Of a stretch of 32,937 nucleotides of DNA, positions 15,874 through 23,340 are shown one piece after another. Position 1 is the first letter of the stretch. Each line of letters starts with the position of its first letter. Source of the DNA: an uncultured Frankineae bacterium (GTDB lineage Bacteria > Actinomycetota > Actinomycetes > Mycobacteriales > SCTD01). The stretch covers positions 1 through 32,937 of the forward strand of contig CADCUB010000101.1 of NCBI GenBank assembly GCA_902805775.1, written 5' to 3'. Made by a program: the position numbers and the translations under genes. The notes under the pieces were generated by a model that was not told where the DNA came from, searched no databases, and saw only the letters and a program-made list of their open reading frames with translations.

Positions 15874-16926
15874 GGCACCGAGGTCCGGCTGGTGGACCTG
15901 CACCGCGCCTACGCGGGCGTACCGGCCCTCGACGGACTGGACCTGCGGGTCGAGCCGGGCGAGTTCGTGTCCCTGCTCGGGCCGTCCGGGTGCGGCAAGA
16001 CGACGGCACTGCGCGTGCTCGGCGGGCTGGAGACCGTCGACCGCGGGCAGGTGCTCGTCGGCGGCCAGGACATCACCGACGTCCCGGCGCACCGCCGTGA
16101 CATGGGGATGGTCTTCCAGGCCTACAGCCTGTTCCCCAACCTGACGGCACGCGACAACGTCGGCTTCGGCCTGCGCCTGCGCAAGGTGTCGGGCAAGGAC
16201 GAGCGACGCCGGGCCGGGGAGCTGCTCGAGCTCGTCGGGCTCGGCGCGCAGGCCGCCAAGTACCCCCACCAGATGTCCGGCGGCCAGCAGCAGCGGGTGG
16301 CGCTCGCCCGGGCCCTGGCCATCCAGCCGCGGGTGCTGCTGCTCGACGAGCCGCTGTCGGCCCTCGACGCCCAGGTGCGGGTGCAGCTCCGCGAGGAGAT
16401 CCGCCGGATCCAGACCGAGCTGGCGATCACGACGCTGTTCGTCACCCACGACCAGGAGGAGGCGCTGGCGATCAGCGACCGGGTGGGCGTCATGTCCAAG
16501 GGCCGCCTCGAGCAGCTCGACGCACCGGCCACGGTCTACCGGCAGCCGGCCACGCCGTTCGTCGCCGAGTTCATCGGGGTGACGAACTCCTTCGCGGGCA
16601 CCGTCGCCGACAGCAGCGTCGTGCTGCCCGCGGGCTCCCGCCTGCCCGCCCGGGTGGTCGCGGCGCACCCCGCGGGCAGCGCCGTGCGCGTGCTCGTGCG
16701 CCCCGGTGACCTGCAGGTCCGCACCGACGGCCCGGGACAGCTCTCGGGGACGGTCCTGACGCAGAGCTTCCTCGGCCCGGTCACCCGGCTGAGCGTCAAG
16801 CTCCCCTCGGGCGACGTCGTGCGCGTGGACGTCCCGTCCGAGCGCGCCGCCGCGACGCCGACGGGGGCCCCGGTCGAACTGGCCGTCGACCCCTCCGCCG
16901 CCATGCTGGCCGACGCTCGGGGCTGA
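15865..16926 (+). CDS. ABC importer ATPase (PotA/FbpC-like)
   Basis: A 353-residue nucleotide-binding subunit. Walker A is GPSGCGKTT (39-47), the Q loop VFQAYSLFPNLT (83-94, Q85), signature MSGGQQQRVALARAL (137-151), Walker B LLLDE (158-162), and the H loop FVTHDQEEAL (H195). The C-terminal 110 residues form a TOBE domain (RVLVRPGDLQVR, GTVLTQSFLGPVTRL), as in PotA, FbpC or CysA. It would drive uptake through the two permeases with the lipoprotein as receptor. MSGGQQQR and TOBE place it among the spermidine/putrescine, iron, thiamine and sulfate importers; substrate is not determinable. The ATG at 15865 is preceded by GGGAG nine to ten bases upstream. Confidence 0.93.
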   Translation: MTSGTEVRLVDLHRAYAGVPALDGLDLRVEPGEFVSLLGPSGCGKTTALRVLGGLETVDRGQVLVGGQDITDVPAHRRDMGMVFQAYSLFPNLTARDNVGFGLRLRKVSGKDERRRAGELLELVGLGAQAAKYPHQMSGGQQQRVALARALAIQPRVLLLDEPLSALDAQVRVQLREEIRRIQTELAITTLFVTHDQEEALAISDRVGVMSKGRLEQLDAPATVYRQPATPFVAEFIGVTNSFAGTVADSSVVLPAGSRLPARVVAAHPAGSAVRVLVRPGDLQVRTDGPGQLSGTVLTQSFLGPVTRLSVKLPSGDVVRVDVPSERAAATPTGAPVELAVDPSAAMLADARG

Positions 16927-16969
16927 GCGGCGCGGGCGGTCGGTCGCTCGGCGGGCAGCGCCGTCACCC

Positions 16970-16997
16970 CCCGGGGCGCGCCCCGTCAGCCCCCGGG
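16970..16997. terminator. GC hairpin after the ABC operon
   Basis: CCCGGGG (16970-16976) and CCCCGGG (16991-16997) can pair over a 14-base loop; a competing palindrome GGGGCGCGCCCC (16973-16984) lies inside. It sits between the convergent ATPase and glucosidase genes. The 11-bp sequence CAGCGCCGTCA occurs on either side (16956-16966 and 17000-17010). Confidence 0.5.
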
Positions 16998-17007
16998 CTC
17001 AGCGCCG

Positions 17008-18582
17008 TCAGGCCTCGGCGCGCAGCCAGACCGTCGCTGCCGGCGGGACCGTCACCAGCTCCCCCTCGAGCGCAGCACCGTCCGCCGTCGCCTCCAGGAG
17101 CACGGCCCCGGCGGTCACCGGCACCTGCACCGGCTCGCCCGCGGTGTTGAGGACCGCCAGGAAGGACCCGCGGCGGTAGGCCAGCACGTCCTCGTCGGTG
17201 TCCAGCAGCTCGACCTGCTCGGGCAGGCCCTCCGCCAGCAGGGCCCGACGCCCGGCCAGCAGCCGGCGGTAGGTGTTGAGCACCGACGACGGGTCGTCCT
17301 CCTGCGCGGCGACGGCGAGCGCCTGCGCGTCGTCGCCGAACGGCAACCACGGGTCGCCGGTCGTGAAGCCGAAGCCGGGCGGCTCGGCCGTCCACGGGAT
17401 CGGCGTGCGGCAGCCGTCGCGTCCGGGCTGCTCGCCGTTGGTGCGCAGGAACACCGGGTCCTCCCGCCGGTCGAGCGGCACGTCGCTCTCGTCCAGGCCC
17501 AGTTCCTCGCCCTGGTAGAGGTACGGCGAGCCCGGCAGGCCGTACAGCAGCGCCGACACGGCCAGGCCGCGGCGCCGGCCGAGGTCACCGCCGCCGTAGC
17601 GCGTGACGTGCCGGACGAGGTCGTGGTTGGACAGCACCCACGTGCCGGGCGAGAAGGCGGCCAGGGCCTGCTCGACGACCGCCCGCAGTCCCTTGGCCCC
17701 CCACTCGGCCTTCATGACCGTGAAGTTGAACGCCTGGTGCAGCCGGGTGTCGCCGACGTAGCGGGCGATCCGGGCGACGTCGAACAGGAAGACCTCGCCG
17801 ACGAGCATCCGGTCGCCGGGGTAGGTGTCGAGCAGCGCCCGCCACTCCTCGTAGACCTCCAGGACCTCGTCCTGGTCCCAGATGTGGGTCTCCGTGACGT
17901 CGTCGGTGAACAGCCCGCCGATCTCCCCCACCGGGGCGTCCGCGAGCTCGGGATGCCGGTAGAGCGAGTGCGCGACGTCGATGCGGAAGCCGTCGACCCC
18001 CCGGTCGAGCCAGAAGCGCAGGATGCTCAGGAACTCCTCGTGCACCTCGCGGTTGGTCCAGTCGAGGTCGGGCTGCCCCTCGTCGAACATGTGCAGGTAC
18101 CACTGGCCGTCCGGAGACTCACGGGTCCAGGCCGACCCGCCGAACACGCTGTGCCAGTTGTTCGGCGGCTCCTCACCGCGGGGGCCCTTGCCGTCGCGGA
18201 AGACGTAGCGCGAGCGCGCCGACGACGACGGGTCGGCCAGCGCCTGCCGGAACCACGGGTGGGCGCTCGAGGTGTGGTTCGGGACGATGTCGACGATGAC
18301 CTTGAGGCCCAGCCCGTGCGCCTCCGACAGCAGCCGGTCGAACTCCGCGAGCGTGCCGAAGACCGGCTCGACGTCGCGGTAGTCGGCCACGTCGTAGCCG
18401 TGGTCGGCCTGCGGCGAGGGGTAGAACGGCGTCAGCCAGACGGCGTCCACGCCGAGCGTCGCGAGGTGCGGCAGGTGGGAGCGGATGCCCTCGAGGTCGC
18501 CGACCCCGTCACCCGAGCTGTCGGCGAACGAGCGGACGTAGACCTCGTAGACGACGGCGTCGCGCCACCACTGCTTCGACAT
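17008..18582 (-). CDS. GH13 alpha-glucosidase / oligo-1,6-glucosidase
   Basis: A 524-residue glycoside hydrolase family 13 enzyme. The (beta/alpha)8 barrel starts with WWRDAVVYEVYVRSFADSSGDGVGDL. Conserved region I is DIVPNHTS (98-105), region II GFRIDVAHS with nucleophile D202, region III VGEVFLF with acid/base E263, and region IV VLSNHDLVRH with D321. A C-terminal beta domain follows (AYRRGSFLAVLNTAGEPVQVP). It hydrolyses alpha-glucosidic bonds in short oligosaccharides or may act as a transglucosidase; there is no signal peptide, so it is cytoplasmic. I chose the ATG ending at 18582 (SKQWWRD follows), with TAGCGT eight bases upstream and no Shine-Dalgarno. It lies 11 bases after the ferrochelatase stop on the same strand. 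Confidence 0.92.
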   Translation of the reverse strand: MSKQWWRDAVVYEVYVRSFADSSGDGVGDLEGIRSHLPHLATLGVDAVWLTPFYPSPQADHGYDVADYRDVEPVFGTLAEFDRLLSEAHGLGLKVIVDIVPNHTSSAHPWFRQALADPSSSARSRYVFRDGKGPRGEEPPNNWHSVFGGSAWTRESPDGQWYLHMFDEGQPDLDWTNREVHEEFLSILRFWLDRGVDGFRIDVAHSLYRHPELADAPVGEIGGLFTDDVTETHIWDQDEVLEVYEEWRALLDTYPGDRMLVGEVFLFDVARIARYVGDTRLHQAFNFTVMKAEWGAKGLRAVVEQALAAFSPGTWVLSNHDLVRHVTRYGGGDLGRRRGLAVSALLYGLPGSPYLYQGEELGLDESDVPLDRREDPVFLRTNGEQPGRDGCRTPIPWTAEPPGFGFTTGDPWLPFGDDAQALAVAAQEDDPSSVLNTYRRLLAGRRALLAEGLPEQVELLDTDEDVLAYRRGSFLAVLNTAGEPVQVPVTAGAVLLEATADGAALEGELVTVPPAATVWLRAEA

Positions 18583-18590
18583 GGGCCACG

Positions 18591-18596
18591 ACGCTA
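18591..18596 (-). promoter_or_regulatory. -10 box containing the hemH stop codon
   Basis: On the minus strand, TAGCGT (18596 to 18591) stands eight bases before the glucosidase ATG. Its first three bases are the TAG stop codon of the ferrochelatase gene, so one triplet may serve in two roles. Confidence 0.5.
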
Positions 18597-19661
18597 GCGG
18601 GACGGCCGCGCCGCTGGCGGACAGCACCCGACCGGGCAGCGGTCGTACGTGGTCGGCGCGCCGTGCGACGGGAGCTCCTCCCCCGCCAGCCGCTCGACCA
18701 CGAGGTCACGCAGCATCCGCACGAACTGCGGGTCGGTGCCGACCGTCGCCGCGCGCTTGGCGGTGAAGCCGTCGAGGTCGGCGACCTGCTCCTGCGCCTG
18801 CAGGTCGAGGTCGTACAGCACCTCGACGTGGTCGCTCGTGAAGCCGATCGGGACCATCACCGCCTCGCGCACGCCCGAGGCGTGCAGCGCCACCAGGTGG
18901 TCGCCGACGTCGGGCTCGAGCCACGGCACGTGCGGCGGTCCGCTGCGCGACTGGAAGACCAGGTCCCACTCCCGGTCACCCCCCAGCCGGGCCACGACGC
19001 CGGCGGCCGCCGTCCGCAGCGCCGAGACGTACGCCCCGCTCACCTCCGGCGGGCCGCTGCTGTCGGCCATCGACAGCGGGATCGAGTGGGCGGTGAACAC
19101 CAGCCGCGCGTCGGGCGAGGGCGAGGTCGCGGCGACGTTGCGGGCCATCGGGCCGAGGAAGCCCTCCTCGGGCCAGTAGTGCCGGAGCTTGCTGATCAGC
19201 GGAGCTCCCGGCCCCACCTCGGCGCGGGCGCGCCACCAGTCCTCGCGGTACTGCCGGCAGCCGCTGTACGACGGGAACGCGCTCGTGACGACCGCCAGCG
19301 CGTGCCGGCGCCCGTCGTCGCGCATCTGCGCCACCGCCTCGGCGAGGAACGGGTGCCAGTTGCGGTTGCCCCAGTAGACGGGCAGGTCCGGACCGGAGGC
19401 GGCGAGCTCGGCCTCGAGGGCGGCCTTGAGCGCTCGCGCCTGCGCGTTGATGGGGCTGACGCCGCCGAAGACCTCCAGGTAGTGGCGGCTGACCTCCTCC
19501 AGCCGGGCCTGCGGGATGCCGCGGCCACGCGTGACGTTCTGCATGAACGGCAGCACGTGCTCGGGCGCCTCCGGCCCGCCGAAGGAGACCAGCAGCAGCG
19601 CGTCGACGGGCGGTGCCTGCAGCGGGCGCGTGTCGATGTCGTCGTACGTCGCAGCTGTCAC
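18594..19661 (-). CDS. hemH: Ferrochelatase (coproporphyrin ferrochelatase, CpfC)
   Basis: A 355-residue ferrochelatase. DALLLVSFGGPEAPEHVLPFMQNV (20-43), GGVSPINAQ, VTSAFPSYSGCRQYRED (125-141), FTAHSIPLSM with the metal/porphyrin histidine H192, and GFTSDHVEVLYDLD with E280 are conserved. Cysteines C135 and C342, C346, C347 match the [2Fe-2S]-binding pattern of actinobacterial enzymes. In this lineage the protein inserts iron into coproporphyrin III as the penultimate step of the coproporphyrin-dependent haem route (established for the family; not shown here). The GTG ending at 19661 has GGAGAGGA eight bases upstream. No other haem genes are in the window. The small membrane gene at 19748 is divergent. 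Confidence 0.95.
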   Translation of the reverse strand: MTAATYDDIDTRPLQAPPVDALLLVSFGGPEAPEHVLPFMQNVTRGRGIPQARLEEVSRHYLEVFGGVSPINAQARALKAALEAELAASGPDLPVYWGNRNWHPFLAEAVAQMRDDGRRHALAVVTSAFPSYSGCRQYREDWWRARAEVGPGAPLISKLRHYWPEEGFLGPMARNVAATSPSPDARLVFTAHSIPLSMADSSGPPEVSGAYVSALRTAAAGVVARLGGDREWDLVFQSRSGPPHVPWLEPDVGDHLVALHASGVREAVMVPIGFTSDHVEVLYDLDLQAQEQVADLDGFTAKRAATVGTDPQFVRMLRDLVVERLAGEELPSHGAPTTYDRCPVGCCPPAARPSR

Positions 19662-19747
19662 GGGCCGATCCTCTCCGGCGCGGGTCGCCGTCGCACGACG
19701 GGACCGCTCGGCGTGCGCGAGGTCACGGCGTACGGGAGGCTGGCGCC

Positions 19748-19972
19748 GTGGGTCTGTTCTCGGTGCTCGCGCTGATCGGTCCGCTCCTGCTGCTGGCGAC
19801 CACCGTCGTGGGCCTGTGGGCGCACGGGCCGCTGGGATGGCTGGCGTCGGTCGCGCTGGTGGCGGCCGTCGCCTGGGCCTGCCGGTGGAGCACCCGGGTG
19901 ACGCTGCGCTGGTGGCGCAGCACCAAGGCCCCGGAGCAGCCGCAGGTGCGGCCCTCCCACGCCCGCCGCTGA
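19748..19972 (+). CDS. Small two-helix membrane protein
   Basis: A 74-residue protein with two hydrophobic helices (about residues 2-22 and 28-45) followed by a basic tail (RWSTRVTLRWWRSTKAPEQ). I do not recognise the family. The GTG start has GGGAGG eight bases upstream. It is divergent from the ferrochelatase gene across 86 bp and precedes the quinone oxidoreductase gene by 53 bp on the same strand. The positive tail suggests a cytoplasmic C-terminus. Confidence 0.7.
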   Translation: MGLFSVLALIGPLLLLATTVVGLWAHGPLGWLASVALVAAVAWACRWSTRVTLRWWRSTKAPEQPQVRPSHARR

Positions 19973-20025
19973 GCGTGGGAGACGCTGGGTAGCGTGCGGG
20001 CCCCGTCCCAGGCCCAGGAGTCCGC

Positions 20026-20979
20026 GTGCGCGCTGTCCAGATCACCGAGTTCGGCGGACCCGAGGTCCTGACGCTCACCGAGCTGCCCGACCCGGTCGCC
20101 GAGGGCGGCCTGCAGGTGCTCGAGGTCAGCTCCGCCGGAGTCAACTACGCCGACACCCACCAGGTCGAGGACAGCTACCTGTCCAAGACGACCCTGCCGC
20201 TCGTGCCGGGCAGCGAGGTCGTCGGCCGGCTTCCCGACGGCCGTCGCGTCGCGGCGTTCGCCATGGGCGGCGGCTACGCCGAGAAGGCCCTCGTGCACCC
20301 CGCCATGACCTTCCCGCTGCCCGACGCGGTCAGCGACGGCCAGGCGCTGTCGCTGATGGTGCAGGGGCTGACCGCCTGGCACCTCCTGCGCACCTCGACG
20401 CACATGGCGCCCGGCGAGTCGGTGGTGGTGCACGCCGCGGCCGGCGGCGTCGGGACGCTGGCCGTCCAGCTGGCCAAGGCCTGGGGGGCGGGCAACGTCA
20501 TCGGCGTGGCCTCCTCGCCCGACAAGCGCGAGCTGGCGCGGTCCCTCGGCGCCGACGAGACCGTCGACGCCGGTGCCGCCGACCTCAAGGCGGCGCTGCA
20601 GGCCGCGAACGCCGGGCACAAGGTCGACGTCGTGCTGGAGATGGTGGGCGGGCCGACGCTCGACGCCTCGCTCGCAGCGCTGGCGCCGTTCGGCCGCCTG
20701 GCGACGTTCGGGATGGCCTCGCGGCAGCAGCCGTCGCCGATCGAGCCCGGCGCCCTGATGTCGCGCAGCCGGGGGGTCATCGGCTTCTGGCTGGCCCACT
20801 GCTTCTCGCGACCCGACATGCTCACCGGCCCGATGGCCGAGCTGCTGCAGCGCGTCGAGGCCGGCACCCTCACGCCGATCGTCGGGGGCACCTACCCGCT
20901 GTCGGAGGCGCACCGCGCCCACGAGGACCTGCTCTCGCGGGCGAGCTCGGGCAAGCTCGTCCTGGACTGCACTGCCTGA
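20026..20979 (+). CDS. Zinc-independent NADPH:quinone oxidoreductase (MDR family)
   Basis: A 317-residue medium-chain dehydrogenase of the quinone oxidoreductase group. MRAVQITEFGGPEVLTLTELPDP opens the GroES-like domain; YADTHQ and GYAEKALVHP follow; the Rossmann motif is VHAAAGGVGTLAVQLAKAWG (135-154), then GVASSPDKRELARSLGADETVD. The catalytic-zinc cysteine and the structural zinc lobe of alcohol dehydrogenases are missing, as expected for the zeta-crystallin/Qor class. It would reduce quinones with NADPH; its physiological substrate is unknown. The GTG start has AGGAG five bases upstream. It is followed after 20 bp by an SDR gene on the same strand, so the two are probably co-expressed. 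Confidence 0.92.
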   Translation: MRAVQITEFGGPEVLTLTELPDPVAEGGLQVLEVSSAGVNYADTHQVEDSYLSKTTLPLVPGSEVVGRLPDGRRVAAFAMGGGYAEKALVHPAMTFPLPDAVSDGQALSLMVQGLTAWHLLRTSTHMAPGESVVVHAAAGGVGTLAVQLAKAWGAGNVIGVASSPDKRELARSLGADETVDAGAADLKAALQAANAGHKVDVVLEMVGGPTLDASLAALAPFGRLATFGMASRQQPSPIEPGALMSRSRGVIGFWLAHCFSRPDMLTGPMAELLQRVEAGTLTPIVGGTYPLSEAHRAHEDLLSRASSGKLVLDCTA

Positions 20980-20999
20980 CAGCGGGTAGGCGCGGCGCC

Positions 21000-21833
21000 A
21001 TGACGTCGCCCACGGACTCCCCCACACCGTCCGGCACCGCCGGCTCGCGCTCCGCCATCGTCACCGCGTCGGACTCCGGCATCGGCAAGGCCACGGCGGT
21101 GACCTTGGCGAAGGCCGGCTTCGACATCGGCATCACCTGGCACGACGACGAGGCCGGCGCGCAGGGCACCGCCGAGGAGGTGCGGGCGCTCGGCCGCAGG
21201 GCCGAGGTGCGCCGGCTCGACCTCGAACAGCTGCCCGAGGCGGCCGACGTCGTCGACGAGCTGGCCGACGCGCTCGGCGGGCAGCTGTGGGCGCTGGTCA
21301 GCAACGCCGGCGGCGGCAGCGGCGGGCCGTTCCTCGAGCTGCCGTACGAGCAGTGGCGCACCCGCATGCGGGTCAACCTGGACGGCGCGTTCCTGTGCAT
21401 GCAGCGCGCCGCCCGGCGGATGGTCGCGGCCGGCGCGGGTGGTCGGCTGGTCGCCGTCACCAGCGTGCACGAGACGGCGCCGCGGGTCGGGTCGAGCGAC
21501 TACGTCACGGCCAAGCACGGGCTGGGCGGGCTGGTGAAGAACGCCGCCCTCGAGCTCTCGCAGCACGGCATCACCGTCAACGCGGTGGCGCCCGGCGAGA
21601 TCGCCACGCCGCTGACCGGCCAGGAGGACACCGACCCGGAGTCCGAGCGCCGCCCCGGCGTGCCGCTCGGGCGCGTCGGTCACGCCTACGAGATCGCCCA
21701 CACGGTGGCGTTCCTGTGCTCGGACCAGGCGTCGTACACGACCGGCGCCTCGTACGTCGTCGACGGCGGGATGCTGCTCATGGGGCCGCACGGCGGCTCC
21801 GACCTGACGTCCGACGAGTGGCGCTCGGGCTGA
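21000..21833 (+). CDS. Short-chain dehydrogenase/reductase
   Basis: A 277-residue classical SDR. The nucleotide motif is TASDSGIGKA (22-31, a variant of TGxxxGIG), followed by SNAGGG (101-106), catalytic S155 in VAVTSVHET, Y168 and K172 in DYVTAKHG, and the C-terminal VDGGM motif. PGEIATPLTGQ and FLCSDQASYTTGASYVVDGG are normal for this family. The substrate is unknown. The ATG at 21000 follows the oxidoreductase stop by 20 bp; TAGGCG (20987-20992) seven bases upstream could be a weak -10 box for an independent leaderless start, though the last base does not fit TANNNT. Downstream lies the tandem repeat array. Confidence 0.93.
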   Translation: MTSPTDSPTPSGTAGSRSAIVTASDSGIGKATAVTLAKAGFDIGITWHDDEAGAQGTAEEVRALGRRAEVRRLDLEQLPEAADVVDELADALGGQLWALVSNAGGGSGGPFLELPYEQWRTRMRVNLDGAFLCMQRAARRMVAAGAGGRLVAVTSVHETAPRVGSSDYVTAKHGLGGLVKNAALELSQHGITVNAVAPGEIATPLTGQEDTDPESERRPGVPLGRVGHAYEIAHTVAFLCSDQASYTTGASYVVDGGMLLMGPHGGSDLTSDEWRSG

Positions 21834-21852
21834 GGCCCGGGCCTGACGGGGG

Positions 21853-22130
21853 CGGGTGCTCGCCGCTGCGGAACTGCGCTCATCCACGAGGGCAATCTCG
21901 TAGCCGCGAGGGACGGGTGCTCGCCGCCGCTGCGGCAATGCCCTCACCGACGAGGGCAGTCTCGTAGCCGCGAGGGCGGGTGCTCGCCGCCGCTGCGGAA
22001 CTGCGCTCATCCAGCAGGGCAGTCTCGTAGCCGCGAGGGGCGGGCATTCGCGCTGAGGCAGGGGCCGGACAGGGGCGCCGCCACTGCGGAACTGCCCTCA
22101 CCGACGAGGGCAGTCTCGTAGCCGCCAGGA
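21853..22130. repeat. ~63-bp tandem repeat array with hairpins, four units
   Basis: Four imperfect units start at 21853, 21914, 21977 and 22041 (spacings 61, 63 and 64). Each has CGGGTGCTCGCCG-type DNA, then CTGCGG-AACTG, then the pair CTC...GAGGGCAGT, then TCTCGTAGCCGCGAGG. In unit 4, ACTGCCCTC and GAGGGCAGT form perfect 9-bp arms around ACCGAC; unit 2 has eight of nine pairs; units 1 and 3 are more decayed. A second small stem CTCG-TAGCCG-CGAG follows in the first three units; in unit 4 it is altered to TAGCCGCCAGG. Unit 4 also carries about 27 bp of extra DNA. It occupies most of the 410-bp gap between the SDR stop and the acyltransferase stop (21834-22243). The remaining bases, 22131-22233, show nothing I can name. 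Confidence 0.85.
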
Positions 22131-22233
22131 GTTCCCCTGCCCGGGCTGCGCGGGAGCGGCGGCGACAGACGCACCCTCGACCGGACGGCTCACGACGAAC
22201 GGGTCGATGCCTCGGCAGTGCTCCCGCGTCGCC

Positions 22234-22252
22234 CCCGCCCCGGTCAGGCGGG
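22234..22252 (-). terminator. Hairpin at the acyltransferase stop
   Basis: CCCGCC (22234-22239) and GGCGGG (22247-22252) flank a 7-base loop that includes the acyltransferase stop codon (complement of 22244-22246). It could terminate that gene, but it is short and lacks a T tract. Confidence 0.35.
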
Positions 22253-22858
22253 ATCGGCGACCAGCTGCGGACAGGGGCAGCCCCACTCGTCGTGCCACGC
22301 GCGCCGGCACTCCGGCGGGTAGGTGAGCTCGCGCACGACGCGGGCCGGGTTGCCGGCGACGAGGACGTCGTCGGGGACGTCCCGCGTCACGACCGCACCC
22401 GCGGCGACGACCACGCGGCTGCCGATCGTGACCCCCGGCAGGACCATCGCCCGTGCGCCGATCCACGTGCCGTCGCCGATGCGTACGGGCGCCTGCCGGT
22501 GCGGCCGGCCCTCGACGCCGTGGCTGTCGCTGTCCATGACGTAGGCCTCGTTGGCGAGAGCGACGTCGTCGCCGATGACGATCTCCTCCACGGCGATGAT
22601 CACCGAGCCGCTGTTGACGAAGACCCGGTCCCCGATGCGCAGCCGTCCGCCGCCGCTGATGACCGTGCGGCGGTGCGCCGACCAGATGCGGAACCGCTCC
22701 CCGATGACCAGGTCGGTCGCGTCGACGCGCGGACGGCCCAGCACGACCGCCTTCGGACCCACCGTGGCGGCTCTGCGCAGGAGCAGCCGACCCCACGCAC
22801 GCTGCCGGAGCTCCGCCGCCCACCACTGCACCCAGATGCGCCGCGTCGCGAGGTCCAC
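22244..22858 (-). CDS. Hexapeptide-repeat acyltransferase
   Basis: A 204-residue left-handed beta-helix protein. Hexapeptide turns are evident from about residue 35 to 165: LVIGERFRIW, RLRIGDRVFVNSGSVIIAVEEIVIGDDVALANEAYVMDSD, VRIGDGTWIGARAMVLPGVTIGSRVVVAAGAVVTRDVP, then the typical ending VLVAGNPARVVRELTYP. An SDSHG box supplies the likely catalytic histidine, as in maltose/sugar O-acetyltransferases of the LacA/WbbJ type. It would use acetyl-CoA to modify a sugar or envelope component. The GTG ending at 22858 is leaderless, with TACCGT eight bases upstream, and shares a 33-bp divergent region with the small Cys/His gene. No glycosyltransferase or polysaccharide genes are near. Confidence 0.88.
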   Translation of the reverse strand: MDLATRRIWVQWWAAELRQRAWGRLLLRRAATVGPKAVVLGRPRVDATDLVIGERFRIWSAHRRTVISGGGRLRIGDRVFVNSGSVIIAVEEIVIGDDVALANEAYVMDSDSHGVEGRPHRQAPVRIGDGTWIGARAMVLPGVTIGSRVVVAAGAVVTRDVPDDVLVAGNPARVVRELTYPPECRRAWHDEWGCPCPQLVADPA

Positions 22859-22866
22859 GCGGCGCA

Positions 22867-22872
22867 ACGGTA
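22867..22872 (-). promoter_or_regulatory. -10 box, leaderless acyltransferase
   Basis: Minus-strand TACCGT (22872 to 22867) is eight bases before the GTG ending at 22858, and no Shine-Dalgarno is visible. Confidence 0.5.
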
Positions 22873-22891
22873 GGGCAGGCAGGATGGGACG

Positions 22892-23101
22892 GTGCTGCTG
22901 CCACCGGAGTCCGACGAGGTCGTGTGCTCCGCCAAGGGCTGTCGGCAGGCGGCGTCCCACGTCCTCGTCTGGAACAACCCGCGGCTGCACACCCCCGGCC
23001 GCGAGAAGACCTGGGTCGCCTGCGACGAGCACCGGGAGTCCCTGTCGGAGTACCTCGGCGTCCGCGGCTTCCTGCGTCGGGTGGACCCGCTGGAGCCGTG
23101 A
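22892..23101 (+). CDS. Small Cys/His protein, putative zinc-binding
   Basis: A 69-residue soluble protein with the pattern CSAKGC (12-17) and CDEH (44-47), which together could bind one zinc ion (C-x4-C...C-x2-H). The core (ASHVLVWNNPRLHTPGREKTWVACDEHRESLSEYLGVRGFLRRV) is a conserved actinobacterial family, sometimes labelled acetone carboxylase in databases without basis that I know of. The GTG start has AGGA seven bases upstream. It is divergent from the acyltransferase gene. Its function is unknown; metal binding is inferred from the spacing only. Confidence 0.85.
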   Translation: MLLPPESDEVVCSAKGCRQAASHVLVWNNPRLHTPGREKTWVACDEHRESLSEYLGVRGFLRRVDPLEP

Positions 23102-23160
23102 GGCCCCGCCGGAGCCTCACTCCGAGGTCGGCGGCCCCGCGCCAATCCCCCACCGTGCGC

Positions 23161-23220
23161 CGATCATGCAGTTGTGGCCCGCCCGCTGAGCGTGGCGGGT
23201 GCGCAACAACTGCATGATCG
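23161..23220. repeat. 60-bp hairpin with perfect 15-bp inverted arms
   Basis: CGATCATGCAGTTGT (23161-23175) and ACAACTGCATGATCG (23206-23220) are exact complements. Inside, CCCGCCCGC (23178-23186) pairs with GCG-T-GGCGGG (23190-23199) over a TGA loop, so almost the whole element folds. The outer arms are much richer in A/T than the surrounding DNA. It lies 59 bp past the stop of the small Cys/His gene, in a 239-bp non-coding gap (23102-23340). It may terminate that gene or be a dispersed palindromic element. Confidence 0.9.
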
Positions 23221-23265
23221 CGGGCGGTCGCGCTGCGGACGTGCGGGCGTACGAGGCGCAGGCGC

Positions 23266-23337
23266 GAGTCGCGGAGTCGCGGAGTCGCGGAGTCGCGGAG
23301 TCGCGGAGTCGTGGACTCGCGGAGTCGTGGACTCGCA
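23266..23337. repeat. Nine 8-bp tandem repeats
   Basis: GAGTCGCG occurs five times in succession, followed by GAGTCGTG, GACTCGCG, GAGTCGTG and GACTCGCA, 72 bp in all. The alternation of GAGTC and GACTC in the last four units allows GAGTC-GTG-GACTC hairpins. The array begins three bases after the alpha/beta hydrolase stop (minus strand). An 8-bp period is not a multiple of three, so it is not a coding repeat, and such arrays are prone to slippage. Confidence 0.95.
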
Positions 23338-23340
23338 GGC

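Noticed and set aside
21880-22101. Repeat peptide (RGYETALLDERSSAAAAST and similar) encoded by the 63-bp array on the minus strand
   Set aside because: One spacing is 61 bp, so the frame breaks, and the fourth unit is interrupted. No promoter or Shine-Dalgarno is visible. The DNA hairpin looks like the conserved feature, not the peptide.
21853-22130. CRISPR array
   Set aside because: The repeats are about 63 bp and nearly contiguous, with no unique spacers of constant length, and no cas gene is present.
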